A stretch of 64,000 nucleotides of DNA from Nitrospirota bacterium (GTDB lineage: Bacteria; Nitrospirota; Thermodesulfovibrionia; UBA6902): assembly GCA_016214845.1 (NCBI GenBank), contig JACRMS010000026.1:124001-188000 (forward strand), written 5' to 3'. The notes below the pieces were generated by a model. That model worked only from the letters and a program-made list of their open reading frames with translations. It was not told the DNA's origin and did not search any database. The stretch's first letter is position 1, and the number at the start of each line of letters is the position of its first letter. Both the position numbers and the translations under genes were made by a program. This document shows, piece by piece, positions 59,996 to 64,000 of the stretch.

Positions 59996-61558
59996 ATGCG
60001 CAAAATTGAACTGTACGACACGACATTAAGAGACGGCGCCCAGTCAGAGGACGTCTCCTTCTCTGTAGAAGACAAGTTAAGGATAATGTGGAAGCTCGAT
60101 GATCTGGGCATCCATTATATCGAAGGCGGATGGCCCGGATCAAATCCGCGGGACGCCGAGTTTTTTAACAAGGCAAAAAAGTTTAAATTTAAAAACGCGC
60201 AGCTCGCGGCCTTCGGTTCCACGTACCACGCATCCAACAAAGTAAACGACGACCCCAATATCAAGGCGCTCCTTGCGGCCAAAACCCCTGTAATAACCAT
60301 TGTGGGAAAGACGTGGGACTTTCACGTGAAAGAAGCTTTGAGGGTTTCACAACAGACAAATCTTGAACTGATCTTCAACTCGATAGAGTATCTCAAAAAG
60401 AGGGTATCAAAAGTATTCTTTGATGCCGAGCATTTCTTTGACGGTTATAAGGCAAACCCGGAATATGCGCTGAAAGCCCTGGAGGCCGCTGTCACAGGCG
60501 GCGCTGACTGTCTCGTGCTCTGTGATTCAAACGGAGGGACTTTGCCTCCCGATATAGCGAAGATCGTGAAAATCGTATCGGAGAAATTTAAGTTTCCACT
60601 CGGCATACATGCTCACAACGATTCCGAATGCGCGGTGGCAAACTCTATTGTTGCCATTGAAAACGGCGTGATGCAGGTGCAGGGAACGATAAACGGCTTG
60701 GGTGAAAGATGCGGCAACGCCAACCTGATCTCCGTCATTCCTAATTTGAAATTAAAGTTGAAGTTTGACTGCATAAGCGACACTGACTTAAAGAAATTAA
60801 AGGGTGTCTCCAGGTTCGTGACCGAGATCTCGAACATGAGGCATTTCAAAAGACAGCCTTATGTCGGAGACAGCGCCTTTGCGCATAAAGGCGGCATCCA
60901 TGTCAGCGCAATTCAAAGGCATCCCCAGACATATGAACATATCCGCCCTGACACAGTAGGAAATTATCAGAGAGTACTGGTGTCCGACCTCGGCGGCAGG
61001 AGCAATATCATCAGGAAGATAAAAGATTTTAAATTGAAGGTCGACCCTGATTCACCGAAGGTCACGCAGATTGTAAAGGAACTGAAAGAGCTTGAGAACC
61101 AGGGGTTCCAGTTTGAAGGTGCTGAGGCGTCGTTTGAACTTTTGATAAAGAAGACCTTCGGGCTTCACAGGAAATTTTTCGACCTTATGGGTTTCAGGCT
61201 GATCGTTGAAAAAAGAGAAGAAGGCGGCGCCCCTCTCAGCGAGGCGACTATTATGGTCAAAGTTGGAAAAACACTGGAGCACACAGCAGCGACAGGCCAC
61301 GGCCCCGTTAACGCGCTCGATAACGCTCTCAGAAAAGCGCTTGAGAAATTCTATCCGCAGCTTAAGCATGTGAAGCTTCTGGATTATAAAGTTCGGGTGT
61401 TGACCGCAGGCGTCGGCACCTCAGCAAAGGTCAGGGTCCTGATCGAATCAGGAGATGAAACTCACAAATGGGGGACCGTTGGCGTATCGGAAAATATAAT
61501 TGAAGCGTCATACCAGGCGCTGGTGGATAGTATCGAGTATAAATTATTGAGAGGGTAA
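59996..61558 (+). CDS. cimA: (R)-citramalate synthase
   Basis: 520 residues. [74 protein letters not shown] and a C-terminal LeuA dimer domain (TTILV-type, [20 protein letters not shown]). Joins pyruvate and acetyl-CoA for threonine-independent isoleucine synthesis. Confidence 0.93.
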   Translation: MRKIELYDTTLRDGAQSEDVSFSVEDKLRIMWKLDDLGIHYIEGGWPGSNPRDAEFFNKAKKFKFKNAQLAAFGSTYHASNKVNDDPNIKALLAAKTPVITIVGKTWDFHVKEALRVSQQTNLELIFNSIEYLKKRVSKVFFDAEHFFDGYKANPEYALKALEAAVTGGADCLVLCDSNGGTLPPDIAKIVKIVSEKFKFPLGIHAHNDSECAVANSIVAIENGVMQVQGTINGLGERCGNANLISVIPNLKLKLKFDCISDTDLKKLKGVSRFVTEISNMRHFKRQPYVGDSAFAHKGGIHVSAIQRHPQTYEHIRPDTVGNYQRVLVSDLGGRSNIIRKIKDFKLKVDPDSPKVTQIVKELKELENQGFQFEGAEASFELLIKKTFGLHRKFFDLMGFRLIVEKREEGGAPLSEATIMVKVGKTLEHTAATGHGPVNALDNALRKALEKFYPQLKHVKLLDYKVRVLTAGVGTSAKVRVLIESGDETHKWGTVGVSENIIEASYQALVDSIEYKLLRG

Positions 61559-61561
61559 GAC

Positions 61562-61631
61562 AGTAACGAGTGATAAGTAACGGGTAACGAGTAAAAACTG
61601 CTCGTAACTCGTCACGCGTAACTCGTCACTT
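61562..61631. repeat. GTAACGA / CTCGTAA heptamer inverted arrays
   Basis: Five GTAACGR units face five CTCGTAA/CTCGTCA units in the gap between cimA and rseC. Confidence 0.88.
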
Positions 61632-61636
61632 AAAGA

Positions 61637-62068
61637 ATGATTGAAGAGACCGGCATAGTTTTAAAAACAGAAGGCAACATTGCAAAAGTTCTCGTTCACA
61701 GGAAAAGCGGCTGTGAAGGCTGCGCCGCGCAAGGGGCTTGCGAACCTTCCGACGCCGGGATGGAAATCGAAGCGCTGAATCCGGTAAATGCAAAGGCCGG
61801 ACAAACCGTAAAGGTATTGATGAACCCTAAACTGTTTTTAAAGGGGTCTCTCCTCGTTTACGGAATTCCTTTGGCCGCATTGATCGCAGGCGCAATAATC
61901 GGGAAAAACCTGGGCGAAAGATTTTTCGGAAGCTCAAACTCCGATATTGTTGCCGCTGTCGTCGGCTTCAGCTCTCTTATATTATCGTTTATTGCTATAA
62001 AGCTGTGGACGCGCAACGCTGAAACAAAAGCCGAATACAAGCCGGTCATTGAAGAGATAATCAGTTAA
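61637..62068 (+). CDS. rseC: RseC/MucC-family membrane protein
   Basis: 143 residues. Cysteine motif CEGCAAQGACEP (about 24-35) followed by two membrane helices (SLLVYGIPLAALIAGAIIG; IVAAVVGFSSLILSFIAI). Family member of the SoxR-reducing/RseC-MucC group, where the cysteines may carry an iron-sulfur cluster. ATG 61637 directly follows a repeat. Confidence 0.85.
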   Translation: MIEETGIVLKTEGNIAKVLVHRKSGCEGCAAQGACEPSDAGMEIEALNPVNAKAGQTVKVLMNPKLFLKGSLLVYGIPLAALIAGAIIGKNLGERFFGSSNSDIVAAVVGFSSLILSFIAIKLWTRNAETKAEYKPVIEEIIS

Positions 62069-62116
62069 TTAACCACAGAGGACACAGAGATAATTTTTTG
62101 GAATAACAAAAAAGAC

Positions 62117-62196
62117 TCAATCCACAGATTACTCAGATTAGCGCAGATTCCAATGAAGTTTTTAATAATCTGTGGAATCTGCGAAATCTGTGGATA
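62117..62196. repeat. Inverted pair of CAGATTACT nonamer arrays
   Basis: CCACAGATTACTCAGATTAG faces AATCTGTGGAATCTGCG in the gap before the EF-G-like gene; a short CACAGAGGACACAGAG tract lies at 62074-62089. Confidence 0.85.
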
Positions 62197-62239
62197 AAAT
62201 TTATCATGTTCTAAAATCTTTAAATGGGGAGGGTGACTT

Positions 62240-64000
62240 ATGAACTTCGATGTTGAAAAAATCAGGAACATTGCAGTAATCGCTCACGGCGGGGCCGGTA
62301 AAACATCACTTGTTGAGGCAATACTTTTTGACTCTAAAATGACTGACAGGCTCGGGACCATTCAGGATGGGACTACAGTGACCGACTTTGAAACAGAGGA
62401 GATCGAGCGCAAGATCTCGATATCTTCTTCAAGCGCCTTCTGTAACTGGAACTCGCACAGAATTAACCTTATAGACACTCCCGGATACATAAATTTTATT
62501 GAAGACACAAAATGCTGTCTCAGCGCCATTGACGGCGCAATCGTTATCGTAAGCGCCCTGTCAGGGGTAAAAGCTGAAACGGAAAAGATATGGCAGTTTG
62601 CCTGCCGATATGAGATACCCCGGCTTGTTTTTATAAATAAGATGGACCGGGAAAACGCCAACTTCAAAATGGCCCTGAGCGACCTTGAAAAATCTTACGG
62701 CTCTACCGCAATCCCATTGAATATCCCCATCGGCACTGAAAATGACTTCGAAGGGGTCATCGACCTTGTCAACTTAAAAGCAGTAACGTATAAGAACGGG
62801 GCCCCGTCGGAAGGCCCGATACCTGATGCATATAAAACCGAGGTTGAAGAATACCGCAAGATGCTTATTGAAAAAATCGCGGAACTAAATGACGCGCTCC
62901 TTGAAAAGTATCTCGAAGGGGGAGAGCTCACGAATGATGAAATAAAAAAGGGCATCAGGGAAGGCTCCATCACGAGGAGATTTATCCCGGTCGTTTGCGG
63001 CTCGGCAACGAGGAACATCGGCATTCATCAACTGCTTGATACGGTCATACTCTGCCTGCCTTCGCCTGAGGAAAAGGCAAACATAACACCGATAAACGGA
63101 AAAGATCCAAAGACAGGAAATGAGATCAAAAGGAAGGCCGCAGCAAGCGAGCCGCTTTCCGCCCGGGTTTTCAAGACCATAGCGGACCCCTTTGCAGGCA
63201 AGCTGACGCTGTTCAGAGTCTACTCCGGGGTCTTAAAGGCGGATTCCACAGTTTATAATTCCACCCGCGACAACAAGGAAAAGATGGGCAACATTTTCTA
63301 CCTGCTCGGTAAAAAGCAGGTTCCCGTAAAAGAAGTCGGCCCGGGGGAAATAGCGGCTGTCGCAAAACTCAAAGACTTTCAAACAGGCGACACCATCTCG
63401 GATGTCGCCAATCCCATACTTTTTGAGCCTGTCCAGTTTTCCGACCCGATGATCTCATATGCGATAGAGCCCAAGACAAGAGGCGACGAGGAAAAAGTCA
63501 GCACCGCGCTTCACAGGATGCTTGAAGAAGACCCGACCCTGAAATTCCACAGGGACGCGGACACAAAGGAGATGATCCTTGCCGGAATGGGGCAGGTGCA
63601 TCTTGAAGTCACTCTCGAAAAACTGAAAAGGAAATTCGGCGTAGACGTATTGATGAAAACCCCGAAAATCCCGTACAGGGAAACGATCAAAGCCGCATCA
63701 AGCGCGCAGGGCAGATACAAAAAACAGTCCGGAGGCAGGGGACAATACGGCGACTGCTGGATAAAAATCGAGCCGCTTCCCAGAGGCGCCGGCTTTGAGT
63801 TTGTTGATAATATTGTCGGCGGCGTGATCCCGCGGCAATATATTCCTGCCGTTGAAAAAGGAATTATAGAGTCCATGAAAGACGGCTTAATCGCCGGTTA
63901 CCCGGTCATTGATATCCGGGCGACTTTATACGACGGTTCTTATCACACAGTGGATTCTTCGGAAATGGCGTTTAAAATAGCAGGTTCCATGGCGTTAAAA
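62240..64000 (+). CDS. Elongation factor G-like GTPase, truncated by the window edge
   Basis: 587 codons visible, no stop before the end. MNFDVEKIRNIAVIAHGGAGKTSL gives the P-loop AHGGAGKT; DTPGY and NKMD are the other GTPase motifs. Domain II (RVFKTIADPFAGKLTLFRVY) and domain IV (SGGRGQYGDCWIKIEPLPRG) are EF-G-like. Sequence deviates from standard EF-G (switch I ISSSSAFCNW instead of RGITIxxxx-type), matching the EF-G2/FusA2 paralogues. GGGGAGGGTGA precedes ATG 62240. Role (translocation, recycling or stress) is not clear. Confidence 0.88.
   Translation, partial: MNFDVEKIRNIAVIAHGGAGKTSLVEAILFDSKMTDRLGTIQDGTTVTDFETEEIERKISISSSSAFCNWNSHRINLIDTPGYINFIEDTKCCLSAIDGAIVIVSALSGVKAETEKIWQFACRYEIPRLVFINKMDRENANFKMALSDLEKSYGSTAIPLNIPIGTENDFEGVIDLVNLKAVTYKNGAPSEGPIPDAYKTEVEEYRKMLIEKIAELNDALLEKYLEGGELTNDEIKKGIREGSITRRFIPVVCGSATRNIGIHQLLDTVILCLPSPEEKANITPINGKDPKTGNEIKRKAAASEPLSARVFKTIADPFAGKLTLFRVYSGVLKADSTVYNSTRDNKEKMGNIFYLLGKKQVPVKEVGPGEIAAVAKLKDFQTGDTISDVANPILFEPVQFSDPMISYAIEPKTRGDEEKVSTALHRMLEEDPTLKFHRDADTKEMILAGMGQVHLEVTLEKLKRKFGVDVLMKTPKIPYRETIKAASSAQGRYKKQSGGRGQYGDCWIKIEPLPRGAGFEFVDNIVGGVIPRQYIPAVEKGIIESMKDGLIAGYPVIDIRATLYDGSYHTVDSSEMAFKIAGSMALK

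Noticed and set aside
12008-62196. Repeat clusters as CRISPR arrays
   Set aside because: Units are 7-9 bp, degenerate and without spacers of constant length; no cas genes are present.

Overview
The window is a gene-dense bacterial chromosome segment with moderate GC. Gene content points to a Gram-negative, probably anaerobic organism: Kdo synthesis (kdsA, kdsD, kdsC), type IV pilus minor pilins with a PilY1 adhesin, PlsY/PgsA lipid synthesis, archaeal-type phosphoglycerate mutase, citramalate synthase and an EF-G paralogue. I infer a Nitrospirota (Thermodesulfovibrionia-like) or deltaproteobacterial relative. No rRNA, tRNA, phage or CRISPR array is visible.

Layout. 1-5.7 kb: end of a glycogen-synthase-like gene, exported isoaspartyl methyltransferase, branched-chain amino acid ABC components, AlkD, a PP-loop ATPase. 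5.77-9.04 kb: an accessory island with an AT-rich Shedu-type (DUF4263) nuclease, a truncated ORF6N gene and a coupled DUF6978 + DUF1828/1829 pair; the promoter upstream of the pair is duplicated upstream of the Shedu side. 9.4-18.7 kb: CBS protein, hisF-hisA, queC, plsY-pgsA-kdsC-kdsD, kdsA, lpdA-gcvH, TlpA. 18.8-26.9 kb: minor-pilin/PilY1 operon. 27.2-35.7 kb: PmbA/TldE, a PGPGW membrane protein, slipin, a MacAB-like exporter with two permeases, NfeD protease. 35.8-41.2 kb: queE, a biotin operon (bioF, SDR, bioD) carrying a YefM/RelE-type toxin-antitoxin pair with its own promoter, a cupredoxin lipoprotein, lipA. 41.3-48.1 kb: aminotransferase, then homoserine dehydrogenase, TusA, E1-like enzyme, two ThrC-family enzymes, ThiS/MoaD carrier and NIL domain: a threonine/sulfur-transfer operon that may make homocysteine. 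48.1-57.4 kb: PAS protein, two overlapping small ORFs, an ECF sigma factor with small redox/metal-type proteins, MBL hydrolase, EamA transporter, methyltransferases including ArsM, and a protoporphyrinogen-oxidase-like flavoprotein. 57.4-64 kb: apgM, lysC, cimA, RseC, EF-G-like GTPase (runs off the end).

The most striking structural theme is a set of degenerate tandem repeats with 7-, 8- or 9-bp units, plus palindromic elements. They fill many intergenic gaps and also lie in frame inside genes (livF, hisF, queC twice, pmbA/tldE). At three ATGA stop/start overlaps (kdsD/kdsC, fimT/pilV, pilY1/lipoprotein) they form the beginning of the downstream protein. This resembles protein-invading palindromic elements known from Rickettsia and heptanucleotide STRR repeats of cyanobacteria.

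All functional calls rest on reading translated motifs and gene context; no database search was run.
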